From: Pseudomonadota bacterium
GTDB lineage: Bacteria; Pseudomonadota; Alphaproteobacteria; Caulobacterales; Caulobacteraceae
DNA: 19,886 nt
Direction: 5' to 3'
Assembly: GCA_023424215.1 (NCBI GenBank)
Contig: JAFAEC010000043.1
Span: 1-19,886 of the forward strand
Shown one piece after another: positions 6,711 through 13,330 of the stretch. The notes below the pieces were generated by a model. The model had not been told where the DNA came from, searched no databases, and saw only the letters and a program-made list of their open reading frames with translations. Positions within the stretch are counted from its first letter, which is position 1; each line of letters opens with the position of its first letter. The translations under genes were made by a program, and so were the position numbers.

Positions 6711-7004
6711 ATGAGCGACACCCTGCCGCCCGGCCCCAATTCCGAAGAAGACATCGAGGACGCGTTCGAGACCGAGTCGACGCGGCTGGATCGCGAGGCC
6801 GACGCCATCCTCCTGCGCGACGAGATGCGATCCCTCGGCGTGCGGCCGCTGCGTCGGGCGCTGCGCGAGGACGCGGGGCTGGTCGGCGACTGGGGGCGCG
6901 AGCGGGCGCGGCGGCTGCGCGGCGCGGTCGAGGAGGAGCCGGTGCGGGCCTCGGTCTACGCGCTGGGCCTCGGCGTCATCATCGGCCTGCTGATGGCCCG
7001 CTAG
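6711..7004 (+). CDS. ElaB/YqjD-like (DUF883-type) membrane-anchored small protein
   Basis: The product is 97 residues: an acidic, helical N-terminal part (EEDIEDAFETESTRLDREAD) followed by a short C-terminal hydrophobic helix, YALGLGVIIGLLMAR, preceded by EEEPVRAS. This layout resembles ElaB/YqjD/YgaM proteins (acidic helix, then a 'PLRS...GxxxGLLLAR' tail). Those are inner-membrane tail-anchored proteins, and YqjD binds ribosomes in stationary phase. Sequence similarity is limited to the tail, so the family call is tentative. The ATG has AAGGA about 9 bases upstream. An EcfG-like box precedes it. Its TAG stop overlaps the stop of the convergent hydrolase gene within one CTAG. Confidence 0.7.
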   Translation: MSDTLPPGPNSEEDIEDAFETESTRLDREADAILLRDEMRSLGVRPLRRALREDAGLVGDWGRERARRLRGAVEEEPVRASVYALGLGVIIGLLMAR

Positions 7005-7702
7005 GAAGGGCCGGTCGCCGGACGGGCGATCGGCGCGCGCGCCAGGGCGGCGTCGGAGACGAACGGATTGCCGCGCCGTTCGGCGCCGAAGGTCGAGCTG
7101 GGTCCATGGCCCGGGACGAAGGTGACGTCGTCGCCGAGCGGCCAGAGCTTGGTGACGATGGCGTTCAGCAGGCTGCCGTGGTCGCTCTGCGGGAAGTCGG
7201 TGCGGCCGATGGATCCCTGGAACAGCACGTCGCCCACCTGGGCGAACCGGGCCTCCCGATTGAAGAAGATCACGTGGCCCGGCGTGTGCCCGGGACAGTG
7301 GTAGACCTCCCACTCGGTCTCGCCCAGGGTGAGCCGGTCGCCGTCGGCCAGCCAGCGGGTCGGCGTGAACGATCGCGCCTCGGGCAGTCCGTACATCTGC
7401 CCCTGCTGCGGGATGCCGTCGATCCAGAATCGGTCGTCGGGATGCGGGCCGACGATGTCGAGGCCGGTCTTCTCCTTCATCTCGGCGGCGCCGCCGGCGT
7501 GGTCGAGGTGGCCATGGGTGATCCAGATGGCCTCCAGCGTCAGCCCCTGCTTCGCCACCGCCGCCAGCAGGGCATCGACCGAGGCGCCCGGATCGATGAT
7601 CGCCGCCTTCAACGTCTTGCGGCACCAGACCAGGGTGCAGTTCTGCTGCAGCGGGGTGACCGGAAAGACGGCGACGCCGATGGGGGGAGGGGACTGGCTC
7701 AT
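7001..7702 (-). CDS. Metallo-beta-lactamase-fold hydrolase, glyoxalase II-like (YcbL type)
   Basis: This 233-residue cytosolic metallohydrolase carries the full metal-binding set: THGHLDH (H63, H65, D67, H68), H139 in CPGHTPGH, D158 in VGDVLFQGSIGRTD and H199 in VPGHGP. The short length without a C-terminal helical domain, together with GHTPGH and FQGSIGRTDFP, matches YcbL-like type II glyoxalases. Those hydrolyse S-lactoylglutathione or related thioesters in methylglyoxal detoxification. The substrate is not proven by sequence. The ATG at 7702 has only a weak ribosome binding site. The gene is divergent from tig and convergent with the ElaB-like gene, sharing a 4-base CTAG overlap of stop codons. 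Confidence 0.88.
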   Translation of the reverse strand: MSQSPPPIGVAVFPVTPLQQNCTLVWCRKTLKAAIIDPGASVDALLAAVAKQGLTLEAIWITHGHLDHAGGAAEMKEKTGLDIVGPHPDDRFWIDGIPQQGQMYGLPEARSFTPTRWLADGDRLTLGETEWEVYHCPGHTPGHVIFFNREARFAQVGDVLFQGSIGRTDFPQSDHGSLLNAIVTKLWPLGDDVTFVPGHGPSSTFGAERRGNPFVSDAALARAPIARPATGPS

Positions 7703-7752
7703 CGCCGCTGGATAGCTGAGGCGGGGCCGCGCTGAAACCGCCGCGGCTCACG

Positions 7753-7781
7753 TTGACCTTTGGGGCGCTGATCGACATAAG
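7753..7781 (+). promoter_or_regulatory. Putative housekeeping promoter of tig with leader hairpin
   Basis: TTGACC at 7753-7758 is followed after 17 bases by CATAAG (7776-7781), a good housekeeping-sigma match. It implies a leader of about 100 bases before the trigger factor ATG. The leader contains a GCCGCC/GGCGGC hairpin at 7798-7816, followed by a T-rich stretch. Confidence 0.5.
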
Positions 7782-7886
7782 GGCGGGCTTCAAAGGTGCC
7801 GCCTCGCAAGGGCGGCCCTTGTTGCTTTCCCACACCGCGCAGCGCCTGCCCTCACGGCGCCGCCCCAGAGCGTCAGAATCCCGACC

Positions 7887-9230
7887 ATGCAAGTCGTCGA
7901 AAAGTCCTCCGAAGGCCTGAGCCGCGTGATCGCGGTGACCATTCCCGCCGCCGAGCTGAATGAGAAGCTGGACGCCCGCCTGAAGGAAGTGGCGCCGCAG
8001 ATGAAGCTGAAGGGCTTCCGTCCCGGCAAGGTGCCGGTGGCCCACGTGAAGAAGACCTTCGGTCGCGACCTGATGGGCGAGATCGTCAACGCGGCCCTGA
8101 ACGAGACCAGCCAGAAGGCGCTGGACGAGGTCAAGGTGCGCCCGGCCGCCCCGGCCGAGATGAAGCTGACCTCGGACATGGACAAGGTCCTGACCGGCGG
8201 CGAGGACCTCGCCTACGAGATGGAGCTGGAGGTCATGCCGGACTTCACGCCGGCGGATCCGAAGACCCTGAAGCTGAACCGCCCGACCTACGAGGCCTCG
8301 GACGAGGACCTCGACGAGGCGCTCAAGGAGCTGGCTGGCCAGGCCAAGACCTACGAGGACAAGAAGGGCAAGACGGTCAAGGCCGCCGACGGCGACCAGC
8401 TGACCATCGACTTCGTCGGCAAGATCGACGGCGAGGCCTTCGAGGGCGGCTCGGCCACTGACGCCGACCTTGTGATCGGCTCCAACCGCTTCATTCCGGG
8501 CTTCGAGGAGCAACTGAAGGGCGTGAAGGTCGGCGAGGAGAAGACCATCGAGGTCACCTTCCCGGAAGAATACCAGGCCAAGCACCTGGCCGGTAAGGCC
8601 GCGACCTTCGACGTCACCGTCAAGGCCATCAAGGCCGAGGCCGAGACGAAGATCGACGACGACTTCGCCAAGCGCATCGGCATCGAGTCGCTGGACAAGC
8701 TGAAGGAGCTGCTGCGCTCGAACCTGAACCAGCAGTACACCGGCGCCGCCCGCTTCAAGCTGAAGCGCGCGCTGCTGGACGAGCTGGACAAGGCCCACGA
8801 CTTCCCGCTGCCGCCGAAGATGGTCGAGGCCGAGTTCGATGGCATCTGGCAGCAGGTGCAGGCCGACAAGGACGCCGGCCGCCTGCCGCCGGAGGACGCC
8901 AAGAAGTCCGAGAAGAAGCTCAAGGAAGAGTACCGCAAGATCGCCGAGCGCCGTGTGCGTCTGGGTCTGGTGCTGGCCGAGATCGGCCGGGCCAACAACG
9001 TCCAGGTCACCGACCAGGAGCTGAACCAGGCGATCATGAATGAGGCCCGCAACTATCCGGGCCAGGAGCGTCAGGTGCTGGACTTCTACCGCCAGAACCC
9101 CAACGCCGCCGCCCAGATGCGCGCCCCGATCTACGAGGAGAAGGTCTGCGACCTGATCTTCAACACCGCCGAGGTGACGGACACGCCGATCACCAAGGAA
9201 GAGCTGCTCAAGGACGAAGACGAAGTCTGA
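7887..9230 (+). CDS. tig: Trigger factor, ribosome-associated chaperone and peptidyl-prolyl isomerase
   Basis: The product is 447 residues (E. coli: 432) with the three-part trigger factor layout. The N-terminal ribosome-binding domain carries GFRPGKVP at 43-50, the loop that docks at the exit tunnel. An FKBP-type isomerase domain spans about 169-249, with GDQLTIDFVGKIDGEAF and FIPGFEEQLKG. The C-terminal helical substrate-binding domain fills about 250-430 and is rich in Lys/Glu. It binds nascent chains and assists folding. The ATG at 7887 matches the family's MQVxEKSSEGL opening but has a weak ribosome binding site. A strong intrinsic terminator follows, so the gene is probably monocistronic. 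It lies upstream of clpP, as in many proteobacteria, but two extra genes intervene. Confidence 0.97.
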   Translation: MQVVEKSSEGLSRVIAVTIPAAELNEKLDARLKEVAPQMKLKGFRPGKVPVAHVKKTFGRDLMGEIVNAALNETSQKALDEVKVRPAAPAEMKLTSDMDKVLTGGEDLAYEMELEVMPDFTPADPKTLKLNRPTYEASDEDLDEALKELAGQAKTYEDKKGKTVKAADGDQLTIDFVGKIDGEAFEGGSATDADLVIGSNRFIPGFEEQLKGVKVGEEKTIEVTFPEEYQAKHLAGKAATFDVTVKAIKAEAETKIDDDFAKRIGIESLDKLKELLRSNLNQQYTGAARFKLKRALLDELDKAHDFPLPPKMVEAEFDGIWQQVQADKDAGRLPPEDAKKSEKKLKEEYRKIAERRVRLGLVLAEIGRANNVQVTDQELNQAIMNEARNYPGQERQVLDFYRQNPNAAAQMRAPIYEEKVCDLIFNTAEVTDTPITKEELLKDEDEV

Positions 9231-9256
9231 GTCTTCGCGCTCGCCCGGAAAATGCG

Positions 9257-9288
9257 GGGCCGTCACCGTTCGGTGGCGGCCCTTTTCC
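9257..9288 (+). terminator. Intrinsic terminator of tig
   Basis: GGGCCGTCACC, a GTTC loop and GGTGGCGGCCC form an 11-base-pair stem with one G-T pair, followed by TTTTCC. This is a textbook Rho-independent terminator 26 bases after the tig stop. Confidence 0.9.
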
Positions 9289-9340
9289 TTGCGTGCTAGT
9301 ATCACGTCGTTCGTGCAGCGACAGGTTGTGGAGCGTCGCC

Positions 9341-10378
9341 GTGGCCGTTCTTCCCGCATTGCTGGCGCTGGCTCTCGCGGCCCCGGGCCAGACCGCGCCC
9401 GTAGACCCCGCCGCGCCGCCGCAGACACCGGTTGCCGCGCAAGCCGAGGCCCAGGCTCCCGTCCGGCTCGAGGACGTGGTTGTCGACGCCCGTCGTCTCG
9501 AGGAAGCCGCCGAGGACTACGTTGATCTCATCGCCGCCCCGGTGCGCCGCCGCGGGCTCGCGCGCTGGAAGGAGGGGGTCTGCGTCGGCGTCGCCAATCT
9601 GCGTCCGGAAGTCGCCCAGCCGATCGTCGACCGGGTCTCTGACGTGGCCCGCAGCCTCGGTCTGCGCGCCCACGAGCCCGAGTGTCACCCGAGCATCCTG
9701 ATCATCGCCACCACCGGGGCTTCGGCCTTCGCCGAGGACTTCGTGGCCCGCCGGCCCCGCCTGTTCCGCGTCGGCGCGACGGGAATGGACCGGGGCTCGG
9801 CCGCCCTTCGCGAATTCATCCACGGCGACCGCCCGGTGCGCTGGTGGCATGTCAGCCTGCCGGTCGACAGCGAGACCGGCAGGGCGATCGTCCGTTTTCC
9901 AGGCGAGGTCGCCGGGGCGGCCGCGGCGCCGGGGTCTGGCAGCACCGCCCAGGACTATGCGCCGATCACCGCGGTGAACGCCCCGTCGCGGCTCAACGAC
10001 CAGTACGAGGACGTGCTCAAGCGCGTGTTCATAATCGTCGATGTCGACCGGTTGCAGGGCGTCGGCACGGCCCAGCTGGCTGACTACCTCGCCATGGTCG
10101 CCATGGCGCAGATCGATCCGGATGGGGACGCCGGCGCCTTCGACTCCATCCTCAACCTGTTCGGCGACCCCGCCGTCGCCCCGCCCGGGCTGACCGGCTG
10201 GGACCGCGCCTACCTGGACGGGCTGTACGACCCCGACTCGGAGATCCACCGCATCAACCAGCGGGCCCAGGTTCAGGCGGTCGCCGCCGCCATCGCCACG
10301 GCCTACCGCGGCGAGGACGTCGAGGACGAGGCGGGACGTCGCCAGCCGCGCCGGAACCTGGGGAGATTGTCCCGATGA
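9341..10378 (+). CDS. Secreted protein of unknown function, first of a tandem paralogous pair
   Basis: The product is 345 residues from a GTG start with GGAG 7 bases upstream. An earlier GTG at 9293 would sit in the tig terminator tail without a ribosome binding site. The N-terminus is a hydrophobic stretch ending in an alanine-rich, export-signal-like region (about residues 1-19), then a Pro/Ala linker to about 40. The mature part shares blocks with the next gene: VRLEDVVVD, RRRGLARW, DRPVRWWHVS, IIVDVDRL followed by AQLADYLA, AQIDPDGD, and WDRAYLDGLY. Cysteines at 81 and 115 are at equivalent places in both proteins, so a disulfide is possible. The DYLAMVA/LNLF pattern recalls uncharacterised exported proteins of alphaproteobacteria. 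I see no catalytic motif. Its stop overlaps the next start as ATGA. Confidence 0.82.
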   Translation: MAVLPALLALALAAPGQTAPVDPAAPPQTPVAAQAEAQAPVRLEDVVVDARRLEEAAEDYVDLIAAPVRRRGLARWKEGVCVGVANLRPEVAQPIVDRVSDVARSLGLRAHEPECHPSILIIATTGASAFAEDFVARRPRLFRVGATGMDRGSAALREFIHGDRPVRWWHVSLPVDSETGRAIVRFPGEVAGAAAAPGSGSTAQDYAPITAVNAPSRLNDQYEDVLKRVFIIVDVDRLQGVGTAQLADYLAMVAMAQIDPDGDAGAFDSILNLFGDPAVAPPGLTGWDRAYLDGLYDPDSEIHRINQRAQVQAVAAAIATAYRGEDVEDEAGRRQPRRNLGRLSR

Positions 10379-11349
10379 CCGCATGGCTTCTCGCCGCCGC
10401 ACTGGCCGTCGCCGCCGGACAGCCGCCCGCCGGGCAGACCGCGGCCCCTGCGTCGCCGCCTGAGGCGACCCAGGACCCCGCCGCCGGAACCGTCCGGCTG
10501 GAGGACGTCGTCGTCGACCACCGGCGGCTCGAGGCGACGGTCCGCGACTTCGTCGGCGAGGTCGGAGCCCCGCCCCGGCGGCGGGGGCTGGCGCGGTGGA
10601 TGCACAAGGTGTGCGTCGGCGCCGTCAACGTCCGCCGGGATGTCGGTCAGGCCGTGGTCGACCGCGTCTCAGAGGTCGCGCTCGACCTGGGCCTGGAGAT
10701 CGGCGAGCCGGGCTGCACCGCCAATGTGGTGATCGTGTTCGCTGTCGACTCGACTTCGTTAGCCGACGCCATGGTCGAGGAGAACCGGCGCGTCTTCCGC
10801 CTCGGGGTCGGCGGTCTCGACCGGGGCAATCCCGCGCTGCGCGACTTCCGGACCGTCGATCGGCCCGTGCGCTGGTGGCATGTCAGCGTGCCGGTCAACT
10901 CGGAGAACGGCAGGATCGCCGTCCGACTTCCGGGCGACGTCGACGCGCAAGGGAACCCCTCGGCGCCGGTCATCCCGGTCTTCGCCGCTTCGCGCCTCAA
11001 CTCGCAGATCCGCGATGACCTGAACAAGGTGATGATCGTCGTCGACGTGGATCGGCTGGAGGGCGTTAATCTGGCCCAGCTGGCCGACTATCTGGCCTTC
11101 ATCTCGCTGGCCCAGGTCGATCCGGACGGCGAGACGGCCGGCTGGGACACGGTGCTGAACCTGTTCGATACGCCGAGCGCAGTGGCGGGCCTGACCGACT
11201 GGGATCGCGCCTATCTGACCTCGCTCTACCGCGTCCAGGGCGGGCCGGTGTTCCGGATCAATCCCGGCGCCCAGGCCACCGTCATGGCCAACGACATGGC
11301 GCGGCGATGGCGGGCGCAGCAGACGGCGGCGGAGCCCGCGGCGGACTGA
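10375..11349 (+). CDS. Secreted protein of unknown function, second of a tandem paralogous pair
   Basis: The product is 324 residues starting at an ATG that overlaps the preceding stop (ATGA), with GGGGAG upstream, so the two genes are translationally coupled. MTAWLLAAALAVAAG is a short export-signal-like stretch, followed by a Pro/Ala linker to about residue 39. It aligns with the previous protein over nearly its whole length: VRLEDVVVD (40-48), RRRGLARW (68-75), DRPVRWWHVSVPV (162-174), VVDVDRLEG with LAQLADYLAF, LAQVDPDGE and WDRAYLTSLY. Cysteines 80 and 114 match those of the paralogue. The pair probably arose by tandem duplication and then diverged considerably, which suggests two non-identical subunits or substrates. 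There is no recognisable enzyme motif. A periplasmic location is inferred from the N-terminus. Confidence 0.82.
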   Translation: MTAWLLAAALAVAAGQPPAGQTAAPASPPEATQDPAAGTVRLEDVVVDHRRLEATVRDFVGEVGAPPRRRGLARWMHKVCVGAVNVRRDVGQAVVDRVSEVALDLGLEIGEPGCTANVVIVFAVDSTSLADAMVEENRRVFRLGVGGLDRGNPALRDFRTVDRPVRWWHVSVPVNSENGRIAVRLPGDVDAQGNPSAPVIPVFAASRLNSQIRDDLNKVMIVVDVDRLEGVNLAQLADYLAFISLAQVDPDGETAGWDTVLNLFDTPSAVAGLTDWDRAYLTSLYRVQGGPVFRINPGAQATVMANDMARRWRAQQTAAEPAAD

Positions 11350-11363
11350 TCGCCGCGCGCGCC

Positions 11364-11392
11364 TTGCGTCATCGGCGCAGCGACGCGATATC
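11364..11392 (+). promoter_or_regulatory. Weak candidate clpP promoter
   Basis: TTGCGT is followed after 17 bases by GATATC in the 100-base gap before clpP. With the preceding C the upstream element also reads CTTG, the core of heat-shock -35 boxes. In Caulobacter crescentus clpP has its own heat-shock-controlled promoter directly upstream. The match here is weak. Confidence 0.3.
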
Positions 11393-11449
11393 TCGGACAA
11401 GGGCCGGCGACCGGATGAGTCGCGGCCGCAGCATCCCGAGAAGGCCTGA

Positions 11450-12097
11450 ATGCGCGATCCGATCGACTATCTGAACATGAACCTCGTCCCCATGGTGGTG
11501 GAGCAGTCCAGCCGGGGCGAGCGGGCCTTCGACATCTTCTCGCGCCTGCTGCGCGAGAGGATCATCTTCCTGACCGGGCCCTTCGAGGACGGCATGGCCT
11601 CGCTGATCTGCGCCCAGCTGCTGTTCCTCGAGTCGGAGAACCCGAAGAAGGAAATCAGCATGTACATCAACAGCCCGGGCGGACAGGTCCACTCGGCGCT
11701 CGCGATCTACGACACCATGCAATACATCCGCTCGCCGGTGTCGACAGTCTGCATGGGCATGGCCGCCTCGGCCGGCTCGCTGATCCTCACCGCCGGCGCG
11801 GCCGGCCAGCGCGTCGCCCTGCCGAACGCGCGCGTCATGGTGCACCAGCCCTCGGGTGGATTCCGCGGCCAGGCTTCGGACATCGAGCGGCATGCGGAGG
11901 ATATCCGCTACACCAAGCGGCGGCTGAACGAGATCTACGTTCACCACACCGGCCGGACCTACGAGGAGGTCGAGAAGACGCTGGACCGCGACCACTTCAT
12001 GAACGCCGAGGAGGCCAAGGCCTGGGGCATCGTCGACCACGTCTACGACCGCCGCGAGCAGGCGGACCAGGACGGGGTGAAGACGCCGGGCGCCTGA
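11450..12097 (+). CDS. clpP: ATP-dependent Clp protease proteolytic subunit ClpP
   Basis: This 215-residue serine peptidase forms the tetradecameric chamber that degrades proteins unfolded by ClpX or ClpA. The catalytic triad is S107 in GMAASAGS, H132 in MVHQPSGGF and D181 in LDRDHFM. The opening NLVPMVVEQSSRGERAFDIFSRLL and the block GQASDIERHAEDI are typical of alphaproteobacterial ClpP. Two normally conserved stretches differ: SPGGQVHSALAIYD replaces the usual SPGG-x-V-T-A-G-LAIYD, and AASAGS replaces AASMGS next to the active serine. The ATG at 11450 has GAGAAGG 5 bases upstream. A strong terminator follows, so clpP is likely transcribed alone and separately from clpX, as known for C. crescentus. 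Confidence 0.96.
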   Translation: MRDPIDYLNMNLVPMVVEQSSRGERAFDIFSRLLRERIIFLTGPFEDGMASLICAQLLFLESENPKKEISMYINSPGGQVHSALAIYDTMQYIRSPVSTVCMGMAASAGSLILTAGAAGQRVALPNARVMVHQPSGGFRGQASDIERHAEDIRYTKRRLNEIYVHHTGRTYEEVEKTLDRDHFMNAEEAKAWGIVDHVYDRREQADQDGVKTPGA

Positions 12098-12119
12098 CCC
12101 GGCCGACAATGAGTTGCGG

Positions 12120-12150
12120 AAAAGGCGCGCCCTCGGGTGCGCCTTTTTCT
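12120..12150 (+). terminator. Intrinsic terminator of clpP
   Basis: AAAAGGCGC pairs with GCGCCTTTT around a short GC-rich upper stem with a CTCG loop, followed by TTTTTCTTC. It lies 22 bases after the clpP stop. The A-run/T-run symmetry could also allow function on the other strand. Confidence 0.9.
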
Positions 12151-12170
12151 TCGTGTGCTATCAGGTCGCC

Positions 12171-12488
12171 ATGCAGACGCGTGACACCAGCGGGACCGTC
12201 GAGGTCGACGGCGACGTCTATCACTGGGAGCTCCGGCGCCAGCCGCGGCCGGTTTCGGGCGGCCGGTGGGAGGGCATCGCCGTGACGCTGCGGCTGCAGG
12301 ACTTCCAGCGCGAGGCCGTGGTCCAGTTTCCGCCGCCGCTTCGTCCCAACGGGCGTCCGGACGTGGAGAAGCAGTTCGTCAACGTCGAGCACGTGCGGAA
12401 CGCGGTGGCGGCGGTGATCGAGGCCGGCTGGAACCCGACCTCGCGCGGCAAGCCGGTCGCCTTCGACGTGGACGCCGAGGGGCGCTGA
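12171..12488 (+). CDS. Conserved hypothetical small protein, 105 aa
   Basis: The product is a 105-residue soluble protein with no signal peptide or membrane helix. Its pattern of alternating charged and hydrophobic residues (VEVDGDVYHWEL, WEGIAVTLRLQ, AVVQFPPPL) suggests a beta-rich N-terminal half. A helix follows (VEHVRNAVAAVIEAGWNPTS), then a short tail. I do not recognise a named family, although the sequence looks like a conserved alphaproteobacterial protein rather than a chance frame. I chose the ATG at 12171 because the in-frame ATG at 12114 lies upstream of the clpP terminator hairpin. A weak CAGG lies upstream of the chosen start. The gene converges on cicA with 4 bases between stops. 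Confidence 0.72.
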   Translation: MQTRDTSGTVEVDGDVYHWELRRQPRPVSGGRWEGIAVTLRLQDFQREAVVQFPPPLRPNGRPDVEKQFVNVEHVRNAVAAVIEAGWNPTSRGKPVAFDVDAEGR

Positions 12489-12492
12489 GCCC

Positions 12493-13140
12493 TCAGGGGT
12501 GGGCGGTGAACACCCGGAAGCCCGGCTCGTCCGCGATCGCCAGCATCTCGGTGTCGCCCGAGGTGTCGCCGTAGGCGGCGGCCAGGCGCACATCCTCGCC
12601 GTAGACGGCGCGGAGACGCCGGACTTTCTCCTCGCCCCGGCAGTTGGGACTGGCGAAGGCGCCGGTGACGCGGTCGTCGGCGTCGAACATCAGCGGGGTG
12701 CCGAGCAGGGCCTCGGCGCCCAGACGCCGGGCGAAGGGGGCCACGGTGGTCTCCGGGCTGGCGGTCACGATCACCCGGTGCGCGCCCTTGGCGCCCCAGC
12801 CGTTCCACACCGCGAGGGCGTCGGGACGCATGAACCGGTCCCAGACCCGCTCGGCGAAGCGCTCGGCCTCGGCTTCCAGCTGGGCGCGGGGCGTGCCTTT
12901 CAGGAACTCGCGCACCGAGGCGGCCTTGATGCGGCCGCGGTCGCGGTCGCGCGCATAGGTGGCGACCGCCGGGGCCAGCCTTACGAGGCCCAGCGCCCAG
13001 CCGCCGCGGCGGGCGCGCCAGCGCAGGAATTCGGTGAAACTGTCGCGGATCGTCAGCGTGCCGTCGAAATCGAACGCCACGATGGCGCGATCCTTGCGGG
13101 GGGACTGGCCAGACGCCGAAGGGATTCCTATGTCAGACAT
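12493..13140 (-). CDS. cicA: CicA-like HAD-IB phosphatase
   Basis: The product is 215 residues with all HAD motifs: FDFDGTLT (D24 nucleophile, D26), VTASPE (S128), K172 in RGEEK, and AYGDTSGDTEML (D192, D196). The helical insert after motif I (DSFTEFLRWRARRGGW) is typical of subfamily IB, which includes phosphoserine phosphatases and PgpC-type phosphatidylglycerophosphate phosphatases. In C. crescentus a HAD-family gene, cicA, lies between clpP and clpX in the opposite orientation, and its dosage is critical for growth and cell shape. The position, orientation and family here match, so the symbol rests partly on synteny. The natural substrate is unproven; a PgpC-like role in phospholipid synthesis is the main alternative. 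It is divergent from clpX across 190 bases. Confidence 0.82.
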   Translation of the reverse strand: MSDIGIPSASGQSPRKDRAIVAFDFDGTLTIRDSFTEFLRWRARRGGWALGLVRLAPAVATYARDRDRGRIKAASVREFLKGTPRAQLEAEAERFAERVWDRFMRPDALAVWNGWGAKGAHRVIVTASPETTVAPFARRLGAEALLGTPLMFDADDRVTGAFASPNCRGEEKVRRLRAVYGEDVRLAAAYGDTSGDTEMLAIADEPGFRVFTAHP

Positions 13141-13227
13141 TCGCCGCGATCCCCATCAACAGTGAACCGTCCGATTCCGTCTCCGGCCACGCTTTCGCGG
13201 GGTTGTGGCGGCGGCGGGGATGGGTGA

Positions 13228-13260
13228 TTGTCAATTTTTGAAGACCTTCGCGCCCATTGT
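13228..13260 (+). promoter_or_regulatory. AT-rich patch with small palindrome upstream of clpX
   Basis: The 190-base gap between cicA and clpX has one locally AT-rich stretch. It contains the palindrome TCAA-TTT-TTGA (13231-13241), overlapping TTGTCA and TTGAAG, and is followed by CCCATTGT. None of these gives a well-spaced promoter with standard consensus elements. The region must carry clpX and cicA promoters, but I cannot place them confidently. Confidence 0.3.
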
Positions 13261-13330
13261 TCGGGAATCAAACGCGGAGGATGCGCGTTCGGCCTCATAT
13301 CGGATCGAACGGCGGGAGTGAGAAGGGTCT

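Noticed and set aside
9293..9340. Earlier GTG start for the first secreted paralogue
   Set aside because: It lies directly after the tig terminator T-run without a ribosome binding site. The GTG at 9341 has GGAG and gives an export-signal-like N-terminus matching the paralogue.
6579..9428. Minus-strand frame of more than 1000 codons continuing upstream of the proline-rich gene through tig
   Set aside because: It is the antisense shadow of tig and the hydrolase region. Only the last 72 codons (6360-6578), with their own strong ribosome binding site, were kept.
12114..12170. Upstream start for the 105-aa gene
   Set aside because: It would place the N-terminus across the clpP terminator hairpin, giving a residue string (CAFFFV) encoded by the T-run.
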